NCBI GenBank assembly: GCA_037127315.1
Contig: JBBBDQ010001287.1
Location: 3,982,501-4,046,500, forward strand
DNA: 64,000 nucleotides
Direction: 5' to 3'
From: Ascarosepion bandense
Lineage: Eukaryota > Mollusca > Cephalopoda > Sepiida > Sepiidae
Made by a program: the position numbers and the translations under genes. The notes beneath the pieces are model-generated. The model saw nothing but the letters and a program-made list of their open reading frames with translations. It made no database searches and was not told where the DNA came from. Positions 10,520-20,860 of this stretch are shown in pieces. Numbering within the stretch: the stretch's first letter is position 1; every line of letters starts with the position of its first letter.

Positions 10520-10580
10520 TATGCTCTACTCTGTATCGAGCACTCTTTATAAAAGTAAATGCTTAAACAGTGGGTTTTAA
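10520..10580 (+). repeat. Interspersed repeat (TTTATAAAAGTAAATGC type), copy 2
   Basis: Shares TGTATCGAGCACTC and TTTATAAAAGTAAATGCTTAAACAG with the copies at 2543 and 60228. Confidence 0.6.
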
Positions 10581-10604
10581 ATCTATGTGTTGTTTCATTT
10601 TCCT

Positions 10605-10605
10605 G

Positions 10606-10648
<43 letters not shown>

Positions 10649-10757
10649 TGTCATATATCTTTCGACATATCTCTTTTCCCATATACAAGTGTGTAGATGT
10701 GTAATTATATGGGTTTTTCATACATGTATATATTTTTGTATTGCAGCTACCTTCCAT

Positions 10758-10799
<42 letters not shown>

Positions 10800-10931
10800 G
10801 TGTGTGTGTGTGTGTGTGTTTTCTGTATATGTGTGCCCTCTGATTTGTGTGTAGACGTGTGTTGGTAAGTGTTTCTGTATGCGTCCTCCCCTATATATTT
10901 TCATATACTTGTGTGTTTGCATACACACATT

Positions 10932-10988
<57 letters not shown>

Positions 10989-10995
10989 TTGTGTG
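10605..10995. repeat. (TA)n and (TG)n microsatellites
   Basis: (TA)n at about 10609-10646 and 10760-10792; (TG)n at about 10799-10820 and 10935-10990. Long frames on both strands are repeat translations. Confidence 0.95.
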
Positions 10996-11109
10996 TATTT
11001 TTTCTTTCCCTTTGAGCGATAAACCTTCCTACCTACGGCTGGTTTTAATTAGTGCCCCTTGTTTCATCCGGCTTCCAGTTAAATATTCCATTCTTCTTTC
11101 CCCGTCCCC

Positions 11110-11365
11110 CCAAACCTCAACCAATTTTTTTTTTTTTTTTTGTCAGTTTGAATTTTTTTTTAAATTTCACTTTTGTACTATTTCCATATTTCTTTGAATC
11201 ATTCGCAATGTCAAACTTTCTTTGTTTTTTCATGTTTCGGTATTTTTCGTTTTCTTTATCTTTTCCTATTAATCACTTTTCTTTCTTTTTTCGTTTTCGT
11301 TTCTTCTTTCTTTTCTTTCTTTATTTCTTTCTTTTCTTTCTTTTTATTTCCAGTCTTATTTACTT
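11110..11365. repeat. T-rich/TTTC-rich low-complexity DNA
   Basis: Poly-T and TTTC-rich sequence. The 100-128-residue Phe/Ser-rich frames are compositional. Confidence 0.8.
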
Positions 11366-11414
11366 TCACAACAATCAATTTTTCTCTATCGATCTATGCG
11401 CATTCTGCACTGGC

Positions 11415-11530
11415 ACCTCGACGTGGTGTTATGGTTAACAAGCTTGACTCGCTAGAACCTGTTTCAACTGAGTAATGAGTTCGATCCACACTGTGTTCCT
11501 TATGCTTTCATCCTTGTGCTACAATTAGGG
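11415..11530 (+). mobile_element. tRNA-like SINE (family 2), copy 3
   Basis: ACGTGGTGTTATGGTTAACAAGC (box A-like), CTCGCTAGAACC and GAGTAATGAGTTCGATCC (box B-like), then CACTGTGTTCCTTATGC and CCTTGTGCTACA. This is the best-preserved copy of the family. Confidence 0.6.
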
Positions 11531-11577
11531 GATTGTCAGAATGTCAACTATCTATCTCTCTCGGATTTTTTTTTTTA

Positions 11578-12290
11578 ATCATTTCACCCCGAGCAAGGCG
11601 GAAACGCCACTGATGTGCAGGGGCTACATAAATGTAAAAAGATTAATTAAAAAAGAGTGAGGAGTACAAACTAGTTAGAAAGGAACAATAGAAAGCTGAG
11701 AAAGCAGGTGTGATAACAGATACATAGGTGGAGAGAAAGGGAAGGTTATACGGGGGTGGGGAGAGAGCTAGAGTCCAGTGGTTAGTAGATGAGTATTGAC
11801 TTTGCATTTAAATTTCTGGAGGTTGTAGCCGTTAGGAAAGCAAGAATACGGGAGTGAGTTCCACGGGCGGGAAGTGCGAGAGAAGAAGCTGCAGGAGTAG
11901 AATTGTCGTCTGCATTTGGCTAACCTGACTGTGAATGGGTGGGACCCAGTTGCCAGTCTGGTTGCACGAGTAAACACCCGATGAGGAGGCATCAGTGACT
12001 TAAATTCGTCTGAGCAGAAGCCATGAAAGTATTTATAGAACAGACAAAGGGAGGCCACATTTCGACGATGGGAAAGTGGCTGCAGTCGAGCTGCCAGATC
12101 AGTACCTATCACATTACAGAAACTCCTTTGGAGCCTGTCAAGAACACTGAGGAGAACGGCAGGGGCACCTGACCATAAATGGCAGCAGTACTCCATGCAC
12201 GGACGGATGGTTGATTTGTATATATGCAGGATGGATTCAGGTGGAAAAAACATCCTGGATCGACATAGTGACCCAGCCTTCTTAGCAGTA
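11578..12290 (-). pseudogene. LINE (subfamily B), RT C-terminal domain and 3' tail
   Basis: The minus-strand frame 12253-11768 (161 residues) is open through the whole post-catalytic region of a jockey/CR1-like reverse transcriptase: SILHIYKSTIRPCMEYCCHL, WSGAPA-LL-VLDRLQR, CNVIGTDLAARLQ, HRRNVASLCLFYKYFHGFCS, TRATRLATGSHPFTVR, FFSRTSRPWNSLP, FKCKVNTHLL and a stop. A ~190-bp UTR follows, with the tail GGCGTTTCCGCC/CGGGGTGAAATGATT in minus sense. The catalytic motifs and endonuclease lie upstream and are missing (5' truncation). It is the cleanest subfamily B frame in the window and could serve as a reference for that tail. Confidence 0.9.
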
Positions 12291-12349
12291 GATTTTCAAG
12301 GTATGTCTTATCTCTCATAATTATCATCACTATTTTCTTTCTCAATTAT

Positions 12350-12512
12350 GCAAAAACTTTTCTCTCCCTCATTATATATGCATATATATGTCGACTCTGT
12401 TCTTTCTGTTTCATGTTCTTCAACTCCCTCTGTTTTACTTTACCTATATTTTTTCTTTTTCATTCTTAATATAACTCTGTCTCTTTTTTTTTCCGGTTTC
12501 TAATTCTGTTAT
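12350..12512 (+). repeat. Dispersed ~160-bp repeat, copy 1
   Basis: AACTTTTCTCTCCCTCATTATATATGC, GTTCTTCAACTC, TACCTATA and TTTTTCTTTTTCAT recur in order at 14335-14498. No coding capacity. Confidence 0.75.
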
Positions 12513-12514
12513 TG

Positions 12515-12600
12515 TTAGCAAGCTTGACACGCTCGAACATATATCAAGTGAGTAGTGAGTTCGATTCTCACTGGGTTTCTCTTGCTTTTCTGGTGGATAG
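12515..12600 (+). mobile_element. tRNA-like SINE (family 2), copy 4
   Basis: TTGTTAGCAAGCTTGACACGC, AAGTGAGTAGTGAGTTCGATTC, TCACTGGGTTTC. It directly follows the dispersed repeat at 12350-12512. Confidence 0.6.
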
Positions 12601-13205
12601 AAAATTAAGAATTGAAATCAATCTTCTTCTTAACTTTTACAAAAATTCACAATGGCGTGTGAATTCCTGGATTTTTTCCAAATAGAAAAAGGATTGATTT
12701 AAAGAAAAGTCGAAATCGGATTTCGGAAATAGATGTTAAACTGATATTCCGACCAATGAAAGCGAATTGCTAAGATTAAAAAGGACTTAGCGGTCAAATG
12801 CAAAAAATCTAAAGGACTATAAATGATTTCGAAAAGCGTCAGTCAGACAGTCAGATGGGAGCAGCAAGACAGAACAGCTAAAATATAACGGGAAAAAATT
12901 TAACCACGACTCGAAGTCAGGTCACGTCGCACATTGTCACCTTTCTCCTTCTTTCTCGTGTACTGATTCATTTCACTTCTTCTTCTCCATTTACAAATAT
13001 TCGTATCAAACATACGCACATACATACATACGTATGTGCGCATAAACTCTTACCAACAAATTACTACTACGAACATTTCTACAACTCTTGATACCCTTAA
13101 CTCATTACTTGTTTCTCATTGAACTTTTAACTACTACCTATACTTGTTACTCTACTCTTTTAATAAATTTCCATTTTAACATGAAAATTACTGATATGTT
13201 CCTGA
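12601..13205. other. Unassigned sequence
   Basis: No repeat copy, motif or convincing frame was recognised. Confidence 0.4.

Positions 13206-13210
<5 letters not shown>

Positions 13211-13282
<72 letters not shown>
13211..13282. repeat. (TA)n followed by (AAT)n
   Basis: About 23 TA units merge into about eight AAT units. Confidence 0.95.
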
Positions 13283-13560
13283 AACCGACCCTGTAAGTAC
13301 TCTAATCTTAAAATGTTACACAAGTAATTTTTAAAGACCACGAATAACCAGCAGAATCTAACTCCGTTAATGTCCTCGGCTATAGAGCTTTGGACAAAGA
13401 GGGGAAAAAAAGAAAGCTGCGTAGGACCGACAATACATACAGTTCTTCACAGCAAAGAAAAAAAAACCCTCAAACGGAACGAACCACAAGGAAAGAAAAG
13501 TGCTCGATACTAAACTAACCAAAAAGGATTAACAAGAAGGCAGTCACGCAGAGCAAAAAC

Positions 13561-13661
13561 ACACGAAAAAAATTGCAAGATCGCCAAGACCTACCGCGGT
13601 TTCGCACAACGAGCCGTTGTGCGAAACCGCGGTAGGTCTTGGCGATCTTGCGATTTTTTTC

Positions 13662-13665
<4 letters not shown>
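13561..13665. repeat. Near-perfect 105-bp palindrome
   Basis: 13561-13611 and 13615-13665 are reverse complements with one mismatch in 51, around a 3-nt spacer. The arms contain CGCGGTAGGTCTTGGCGATC and are followed by (TA)n to 13702. The function is unknown; it may be a fold-back transposable element end. Confidence 0.9.
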
Positions 13666-13702
<37 letters not shown>

Positions 13703-13703
<1 letters not shown>

Positions 13704-14334
13704 TTCGAGGTAGTTAAGTGGTTAAGATAAATGTAACCGTGTAGGACGGTCTAGTACGGAGACGTAATAGACGGTATTCGTCGTATGCAGTATCCCGAAA
13801 CGTAGGCGCAGTCATTAGTCTTAGATATCTAGTCGAAGACCGGTAAATATCTGGTGGTAGACCTGTAGTGGAAGATCTCTAGTGGTAGATCCCTGGACGT
13901 CCTTACCTTCGTCTATATTTATGGCTGACACCAGCTAATCTCATTCCAGTGAAGGGGAATCAAGTTGGGTACATATGCATTACCTATTCATTGCACCACT
14001 TACATATTTTCATTCTTACATTTTTCCACACTAAATTCACACATTCCAACCTGCCGGAAACCAACCTTCTAATGAAAATTTTTGACAATTCTGATGATAA
14101 TTCTGGATAAATACGTAAGCTGTAGAGAGTTCGATTATGTATGATACAAGACCGAATCAAATAAACATTAACTGACCCCTATAGCTAAACTTTCTTCCTT
14201 TTGCTACATGCAAGCGATGCTTAGAAAGTCAGCTATCTCTTTCGCGCTCTCTCTCTCTCATTCTCTCTCTCTTTCTTTCTCGTTTTACAAGATATCTCTT
14301 CTCATATTTATCAGAACACTACATTTTTATCAAT
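13703..14334. other. Unassigned sequence
   Basis: A run of short GTAGA/GGTAG-rich sequence at about 13830-13890 is the only pattern. No gene or repeat family was recognised. Confidence 0.4.
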
Positions 14335-14498
14335 TGTACGAAAACTTTTCTCTCCCTCATTATATATGCGTATATACGTCTACTTAGTTCTCTTTGTTTC
14401 TCGTTCTTCAACTCTCTCTGTTTTATTTTACCTATAATTTTTCTTTTTCATTTTTACTATAACTCTTTCTCTCTCTTTACTCCGTCTCTAATTTTGTT
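14335..14498 (+). repeat. Dispersed ~160-bp repeat, copy 2
   Basis: Second copy of the repeat at 12350-12512, about 85% alike by eye. Confidence 0.75.
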
Positions 14499-14519
14499 CC
14501 CTGAACCACTCCAACAAGT

Positions 14520-15840
14520 ACCTCACTCCTCAACAAATTTCAAATTCGCTAACTTTCGAAGAAATCGTTGACCATACACTGGGGTGGTCGGATGCGCAAC
14601 ACCCGCCTCCTTGGCAATTAGACAAAGTTAAAATTCACTAAGTTTCGAAGAAATCGATGACAACACACCGGAGTGGTCGTACGTGAAACACCCGTCTCCT
14701 TGTCAATCAGAAAAAGTTAAAGTTCGCTCTGTTTCGAAGAAGTCGATGACCACACACCGGGGTGGTCGGACGCGCAACATCCACCTCCTTGGCAATCAAA
14801 GTTAAAATTCGCTAAGTTTCGATGAAATCATTGAACACACACCGGGGTGATGGGACGCGGAACAAATTCGCTAAGTTTCGAAAAAGTCGTTGACCACACA
14901 CTGGGGTGGTCGGACGCGGAACACCCGCCTCCTTGGCAATTAGACAAAGTTAAAATTCGCTAAGTTTCGAAAAAGTCGTTGACCACACACCGGGGTAGTT
15001 GGACGCGGAACACCAGCCTCCTTGGCAATCAGACAAAGTTAAAATTCGCTAACTTTCGATGAAATCGTTGACCACACACCGGGGTGGTCGGACGCGGAAC
15101 ACCCGCCTCCTTTGCAATTAAACAAAGATAAAATTCGCTAAGTTTCGATGAAATCGATGTCGACACTGCAGGATGGTCGAATGTGAAACACCCACCTCCT
15201 TGTCAATCAGACAAAGTTAAAATTTGCTACGTTTCGATGAAATCATTGAACACACACCGGGGTGATGGGATGCGGAACAAATGCCTACTTGGCAATCAGA
15301 CAAAGTTAAAATTCGCTAACACCGGGGTGGTCGGATGCGCAACACCCGCGTCCTTGGCAATTAAACAAAGTTAAAATTCGGTAAGTTTCACAGAAATCGA
15401 TGACGACACACCGGGGTGGTCGGATGCGCAACACCCGCCTCCTTAGCAATCAGACAAAGTTAAAATTCGCTAACTTTCGAAGAAGTCGATGACCACACAC
15501 CGGGGTGGTCGGATGCGCAACACCCGCCTCCTTGGCAATTAGACAAAGTTAAAATTCACTAGGTTTCGAAGCAATCGTTGACCACACACCGGGGTGGTTG
15601 GACGCGGAACACCCGCCTCCTTGACAATCAGACAAAGTTAAAGTTCGCTCTGTTTCGAAGAAGTCGATGACCACACACCGGGGTGGTCGGATGCGCAACA
15701 CCCTCCACCTTGGCAATCAAAGTTAAAATTCGCTCTGTTTCGAAGAAATCGATGACGACACACCGGTGTGGTCGGATGCGCAACATCCGCCACCTTGACA
15801 ATCAAAGTTAAAATTCACTAGGTTTCGAAGAAATCGGTGA
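14520..15840. repeat. ~88-bp satellite, about 15 copies
   Basis: The unit contains GACCACACACCGGGGTGGTCGG, GCAACACCCGCCTCCTTGGC, AATCAGACAAAGTTAAAATTC and GCTAAGTTTCGAAGAAATCG. Spacing is mostly 87-90 bp, with two shortened units near 14850 and 15310. Each unit has a short inverted repeat (GACCAC-ACACCGGG-GTGGTC). Copies differ by roughly 5-15%. No frame is kept through the array. Confidence 0.9.
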
Positions 15841-15944
15841 TCCAATCCACTATCCACTGCTTTTACAAGAGCCAAATTTGGCCGAAATTAGTGCGCTACT
15901 GCTATATATGGGCGGGAGCTGTCTGTCTTTACTTTCCACCATCG

Positions 15945-16155
15945 AGAGTGGTCTCCGAGTCCTTGTATTGATGAATTGTTTTTTTTTCCCACGGACTGCT
16001 GCCGTGTGGAACTGACTCCCAAGACGTTGCTTCCCCGTTCACTACAATCTTTACGTGTTCAAGTCTAAGGTTAACAGTTATCTTCCACGCATAAACTGTG
16101 TATCTTACTATGTAACACTTTACCTCGAATTGCCATCGGGATTTGTACAGCGTGA
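15945..16155 (+). pseudogene. Second LINE lineage, RT C-terminal fragment
   Basis: Shifted frames give RTAAVWN-LP, CFPVHYNLYVFKSKVNSYLP, RINCVSYYVTLYLELPSGFV. This is the same architecture as the abundant LINE C-terminus (R-S--WNSLP, CFPD-YNLQ-FK-KVN) but with clearly different residues, so a distinct family. It is short and frame-broken. Confidence 0.55.
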
Positions 16156-16169
16156 AAACCACTGTAAAA

Positions 16170-16550
16170 AATATGACTTCTCTCTTCTTATTATCATTGT
16201 TGTGGCTTGTTAGGGCCAGGAAGAAAGATACGAAAAGAAGAAGGTAGGTTGAACCGTGAATTTGAATAACAACATATATACAAAATAAATGTTATTGGTT
16301 AGCAGATAGAAGTGTTCAACCGAACTGTCAATTACACTGCGTCTCGACTGCTATCTTAGGAAGTCTTGCATGTTCGTATTGATGAAGGAGGAAGAAATCC
16401 TTCCAATGTAGATAGGGCACCATAATAATTATTGCATATCCTTTTTAGTATTTGTCTATACTTCTGCGCTGATCTAGTATTTATAATATTTACATATTTG
16501 GACCACTGTCTTCATATATTCTGCCCTGTTTAATCGTTTGGTCATGACTG
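16170..16550. other. Unassigned sequence
   Basis: No feature recognised between the two LINE fragments. Confidence 0.4.
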
Positions 16551-16553
16551 ATA

Positions 16554-17165
16554 ATGCGCTCTCATCCAAAAATGGTAACGTGCATTGAATATTGCTGCCA
16601 TACCTGGTCGGGTGCTCCTGCTATCCATCTAGGTGTCCTTGACAAAATCCAACGGAGATTCTGTAATGTGGTCGATCCCGACTTGGCAGCTCGGATACAG
16701 TCACTTTATCACCAGCGCAATGTGGCTTCCTTGTGTCTCTTCTACAAATATTTCACGGCTTCTACTTTGATGAACTTAGCTCACTGGTACCCACTAAATA
16801 TGAATTTACTCGAGCCACAAGATTAGCAACTAGGTCCCGCCCTTTGACTGTGAAATCAATAAAATATAGACCCAAATTCTACTCTAGTAGCTTCTTTTCT
16901 TGCACTTCCAGCTTGTGGAATTCCCTTCCATTTACTTGCTTCCCCGACAGCTATATTCTCCAAGAATTTAAAATAGTCATCTATTTCAATAGCCTGCATT
17001 TTCTCCCTCATGCTCCACGCCACTCTCGTCAGTATTATCATCCTTCTCTTACCCACTTCCTGACAACCCCTATAACCTGTCACTCTTTCACATAACTTCC
17101 CTCTTATGTAAACCCTGCACAACAGTGGCAGTAAAATGCCTTGCTTGGGGCGATATGATTATAAA
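16554..17165 (+). pseudogene. LINE (subfamily A), RT C-terminal domain and 3' tail
   Basis: Two overlapping frames, 16554-16826 and 16733-17095, together cover CIEYCCHTWSGAPAIHLGVL, DKIQRRFCNVVDPDLAARIQ, ASLCLFYKYF, HGFYFDELSSLVP, TRATRLATRSRPLTVK, FFSCTSSLWNSLP and CFPDSYILQEFK. A frameshift near 16755 separates the two frames, and the end of the protein is lost. The UTR ends with GTGGCAGTAAAATGCCTTGC and GGGGCGATATGATT. 5'-truncated and inactive. Confidence 0.9.
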
Positions 17166-17207
17166 ATAAAAGGTATGAGAGACTAGGATACATAGATTTG
17201 ACAAAAG

Positions 17208-17253
<46 letters not shown>

Positions 17254-17267
17254 GATCTGAACAGACC

Positions 17268-17313
<46 letters not shown>

Positions 17314-17534
17314 TCATCTCTCATGCTCCTTTCTCCGTCCAATCTACTCTCATCAGTATTCTCATTCTTCTCTTACCCACCTCCTGCCCCCCCCCCCCCA
17401 CATAACTTGTCACTCTTCCTCATAACTTTCCTCCTATGTAACCCTCTGCAAAAGTGTGGCAGTAAAATGCCTTCCTTGGGGTGGTATGATTATAAAATAA
17501 AAGATATGTTTCACTATGATACATAGATCTGACT

Positions 17535-17565
<31 letters not shown>

Positions 17566-17800
17566 TGACTGACTGACTGACTGATTGACAGACAGACAGA
17601 CAAAAAAGTATATATCCTCTCTCATGCTCCTTTCTCCGTCCAATCTACTCTCATTAGTATTCTCGTCCTTCTCTTACCCACCTCCTGACCCACCCCCCAT
17701 AACTTGTCACTCTTTCTCATAACTTTCCTCCTATGTAACCCTCTGCAAAAGTGTGGCAGTAAAATGCCTTCCTTGGGGAGATATGATAATAAAAAAATGA
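16996..17800 (+). repeat. ~300-bp triplication of LINE 3' tail plus tetranucleotide tract
   Basis: The tail block (CTCATGCTCC, CAGTATTATCATCCTTCTCTTACCCACTTCCTG, TATGTAA, GTGGCAGTAAAATGCCTTGC) occurs at about 16996-17165, 17313-17495 and 17614-17795. The linkers are (GATA)n at about 17212-17310 and (GACA)n/(GACT)n at about 17530-17600. The linker motif therefore changed between copies while the tail stayed similar. Confidence 0.85.
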
Positions 17801-17890
17801 TAGGTGGCATGTAAGGCGTCGACTTAGGGAAGTGGTAGTATGGCCAATATAGGTAATTGATTTATGATAAGAAACAAACTTGTACACTAC
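17801..17890 (-). pseudogene. Penelope-like element GIY-YIG endonuclease fragment
   Basis: The minus strand encodes VVYKF, then SITYIGHTTTSLSRRLTCHL. V-YKF and YIGHTT-SLSRRLT-HL are the start and core of the GIY-YIG nuclease found at the C-terminus of Penelope-like retroelements. The usual CP--C residues between the two strands are missing (VSYHKS instead). It is cut at its 3' side by the LINE tail at 17800. The related fragment at 55720 belongs to the same sub-lineage. Confidence 0.75.
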
Positions 17891-17914
17891 ATTAGTCATT
17901 GCTACTTTAGATTT

Positions 17915-18435
17915 GTTAGCGTTATTAGTATTATTAGAAATAACTATTTTGCTGTCTTTCATTTTACAAAGTTGTGACAGCTCGAAAAACTCACGCTGAT
18001 ATTTCTGATGAGAAAAGAACTCCCGAATTTGTTGATGAGGGCCTCAGGCTCAACACAAAGGTCTAAATCATGTGCTTTGAGGATGTAGCGCTAGGTGACG
18101 AGGGAGGTTGCTGGAAAGCGCTATGTCTGCCAGCAGGATTCTCCCCCATGCCACACAAGCAGGAGAAGCATTTAGGGCTGTCAGACATCAACCCTTACAT
18201 CATGAAAGAAAAAATGGCAATCAAACATGAAAACATAACAACACCGTAAAAATAACATCCCCAAAAAGGCCAGTGAAGTCGCTGAAAGCGCTTGGAAGTC
18301 AAATATTATAGAACATTTTTAGATTCCTCATCTCCAGATAAAAGGAAACATGTAAGAATACTGTAAAAATTAAATAAGAAATAATAAAATCTTCCTTGTC
18401 AGTCGTTTTTAACGAATGTTTAAATGAAAGATTGC
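17915..18435. other. Unassigned sequence
   Basis: A moderately GC-rich stretch at 18040-18200 has no sustained frame and no repeat copy in the window. Confidence 0.4.
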
Positions 18436-18437
18436 TG

Positions 18438-18439
<2 letters not shown>

Positions 18440-18492
<53 letters not shown>
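18440..18492. repeat. (TA)n microsatellite
   Basis: About 26 TA units. The 105-residue frame across it has no recognisable domain. Confidence 0.95.
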
Positions 18493-18495
<3 letters not shown>

Positions 18496-18499
18496 CTAT

Positions 18500-19070
18500 T
18501 TTAAAAACAAGGAATTTATTGACACAATATCATCAGGAGACATTCGTTCGAAAATTGTTGGATTTTGAAAGAGCCTTAGGGACTGTCAATAAATTTCTTT
18601 GTTTTCAAAATATTATACAAATTTTGTACCTCCAAACATTTGTTTACATATCTTACAATCTAGAAAAATATTTTCTTGTTTTAAACCTACTTCAAACGGT
18701 TGATAAGCCATAAAATTCAATCAAATCATTATTTTTATTATGTCATTTTTCATCATAATTCGATCTCTGCTATGGTCGCACTAACTACCAAGTCTGCAGA
18801 GAGAACTAAAACAGGTCGTGGTGTGTTGTTATGGCTCCATTTCATTTTTTCTTCTATCTCCCTAGCGTTACATAGACACGACTTTTACTTCCTCTAAACG
18901 ATCGGGTTCGGTCGTCTTCTCCCGGCATCGAACGACGAGGCGAGGAGTTGATATCAGCGCTGTTGACAAGTCATTCTGTCATTTATATGGCTAGGAAGTT
19001 GTTTTATTTTCGTCTTATATTTTCATCATCATATCTCGTTTCTGACCTTTTGGCATAATACTGAATCACA
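18500..19070. other. Unassigned sequence
   Basis: No recognisable gene or repeat copy. A GC-richer patch lies at 18895-18970. Confidence 0.4.
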
Positions 19071-19147
19071 CTGTCTACGACTATATCGTGTTGAATTCAC
19101 CGGTTCTCGTCCGATCAACGAAGTTAAGCAACACCGAGCCTGGTCAG

Positions 19148-20215
19148 CTTCCCCGACAGCTACAATCTCCAGAGGTTTAAATTTAAGGCCTATAGACACC
19201 TCCTAACACACTAACTCGCACCCATTCTCTCAAACACTCTTGCCATCTACCCAACCCTCATTCTCAATATCCTTACCCTCCTTCTGACATTTCCTATATC
19301 TAACCATTCTTTCTCATCACTTTCCCCTATGTAACCCCCTAACCACTCTTTCTCATCACTTTCCCCTATGTAACCCCCTAACCACTCTTTCTCATCATTT
19401 TCCCCTACGCAACCCCCTAACCACTCTTTCTCATCACTTTCCTCTATGTAATCCCCTAACCACTCTTTCTCATCACTTTCCCCTATGTAACCCCCTAACC
19501 ACTCTTTCTCATCATTTTCCCCTACGCAACCCCCTAACCATTCTTTCTCATCACTTTCCCCTATGTAATCCCCTAACCACTCTTTCTCATCACTTTCCCC
19601 TATGTAACCCCCTAACCATTCTTTCTCATCACTTTCCTCTAAGTAACTTCCTAACCATTCTTTCTCATCACTTTCCCCTATGTAATCCCCTAACCAGTCT
19701 TTCTCATCACTTTCCCCTATGTAACCCCCTAACCACTCTTTCTCATCACTTTCCCCTATGTAACCCCCGTAACCACTCTTTCTCATCACTTTCCCCTATG
19801 TAACCCCCGTAACCACTCTTTCTCATCACTTTCCCCTATGTAATCCCCTAACCACTCTTTCTCATCACTTTCCCCTATGTAACCCCCTAACCATTCTTTC
19901 TCATCACTTTCCTCTAAGTAACTTCCTAACCATTCTTTCTCATCACTTTCCCCTATGTAACCCCCTAACCACTCTTTCTCATCACTTTCCCCTATGTAAC
20001 CCCCGTAACCACTCTTTCTCATCACTTTCCCCTATGTAACCCCCTAACCACTCTTTCTCATCACTTTCCCCTATGTAACCCCCGTAACCACTCCTTCTCA
20101 TCACTTTCCTCTAAGTAATTTCCTAACCACTCCTTCTCATCACTTTTCCCTATGTAACCCCAATCGCAATAGTGACAGTGGAATGCCTTGCTTGGGGTGA
20201 AATGATTAAAAAAAA
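19148..20215 (+). mobile_element. LINE (subfamily A) 3' end inserted in the 5S sequence
   Basis: It begins at CTTCCCCGACAGCTACAATC (coding FPDSYNLQ), passes the stop near the CTAACACACTAA block, and ends with GTGGAATGCCTTGCTTGG, GGTGAAATGATT and an A run directly before the resumed 5S. The copy is extremely 5'-truncated. Any target duplication is at most about 2 bp (AG). Its UTR is enlarged by the 39-bp array. Confidence 0.85.
19290..20155. repeat. 39-bp minisatellite in the LINE 3' UTR, about 22 copies
   Basis: The unit is TAACCACTCTTTCTCATC then ACTTTCCCCTATGTAACCCCC. The period is 39 bp, with a few 40-bp units (CCCCGTAACC) that shift the frame. Because 39 is a multiple of three, the minus strand has long frames repeating a 13-residue GGYIGESDEKEWL unit; these are not genes. 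Single-copy LINE tails elsewhere contain one such segment, which is therefore the seed. A multi-unit pattern recurs at about 19600-19760 and 19850-20010. Confidence 0.9.
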
Positions 20216-20262
20216 AGTACTTAGATGGGTAACCGTTTGAGAATACCAGATACTGTAAACGT

Positions 20263-20480
20263 AAGGACCAAGAACGGTCCATCAGTCCTCCAGGTTTTGC
20301 GGTTGGGCGCAGGGCTAACAACTCTGCCCCCCACAAAAAAAAAAAACAGTTTGTTACGGAAGCAGTAACAAAACGTTACTGCCCTACACACCATTGGGTG
20401 TAAAAGGGTAGTTGATGATAAATCACACTAACAAGTGTGAAAGAAGCCAAGTTTCCTAACGTACCGAGGGAACTTGGAAC
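20263..20480. other. LINE 5'-like or unassigned sequence after the 5S
   Basis: CAAGAACGGTCCATCAGTCCTCCAGG and GGTTGGGCGCAGGGCTAACAACTC resemble sequences found near LINE open-frame starts, but this cannot be confirmed here. Confidence 0.3.
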
Positions 20481-20486
20481 ATCTTT

Positions 20487-20860
20487 CTGTGTGGCTTCCC
20501 TCTGTCTTTTCTACAAATATTTTCACGGCTTCTGCTCTGACGAGCTTCTTTCCCTCGTGCCTCGACCTCATGAATTCACTCGTGCTGCTAGATTAGCATA
20601 TAGGTCCCACCCTTTTGCCATGAAAATAAACAAATGTAAATGTCACTTCTCTAACAGTTTCTTTTCTCAGACTTCTGGCCTGTGGAACTCCCTTCCATTT
20701 ACTTGATTCCCTGAGAGCTAAAAACTCCAAAAGTTTACATGCAACGTCAATCTTCAATATACTTACTCTTATCGTTCCTTCGACATCTACTTAGCTTGCT
20801 TTTTCTCTCACAGTAAGCTCTTGCATGGGGTGAAATGATAATAAAAAATTAAAAAAAAAC
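20487..20860 (+). pseudogene. LINE (subfamily A), short C-terminal copy
   Basis: The frame 20437-20706 includes VASLCLFYKYFHGFCSDELL, SLVPRPHEFTRAARLAYRSH, FFSQTSGLWNSLPFT and a stop at the position of CFPD. The UTR is shortened and ends GGGGTGAAATGATAATAAAAA. The first 17 residues of the open frame precede the element. Confidence 0.85.

Larger units (their letters stand above)
19073..20262 (+). pseudogene. 5S rRNA-like sequence split by a LINE insertion
   Basis: 19073-19147 follows the start of a metazoan 5S rRNA closely: GTCTACGACTATATCGTG, CACCGGTTCTCGTCCGATCA, GAAGTTAAGCAAC, GAGCCTGGTCAG. It then stops at a LINE. 5S resumes at about 20216 with GTACTTAGATGGGTAACCG, GAATACCAGATACTGTAAAC, ending at about 20262. 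The two halves abut almost exactly. Unlike the SINE copies at 1137, 37615 and 45126, the tRNA-like body does not follow, so this is more 5S-like than those. Changes in the 3' half (for example AACCGTTTGAG) suggest it is not functional. Confidence 0.85.

Noticed and set aside
14520..15840. Regular ~88-bp repeats considered as a CRISPR-like array
   Set aside because: The whole unit repeats with no unique spacers; it is a satellite.
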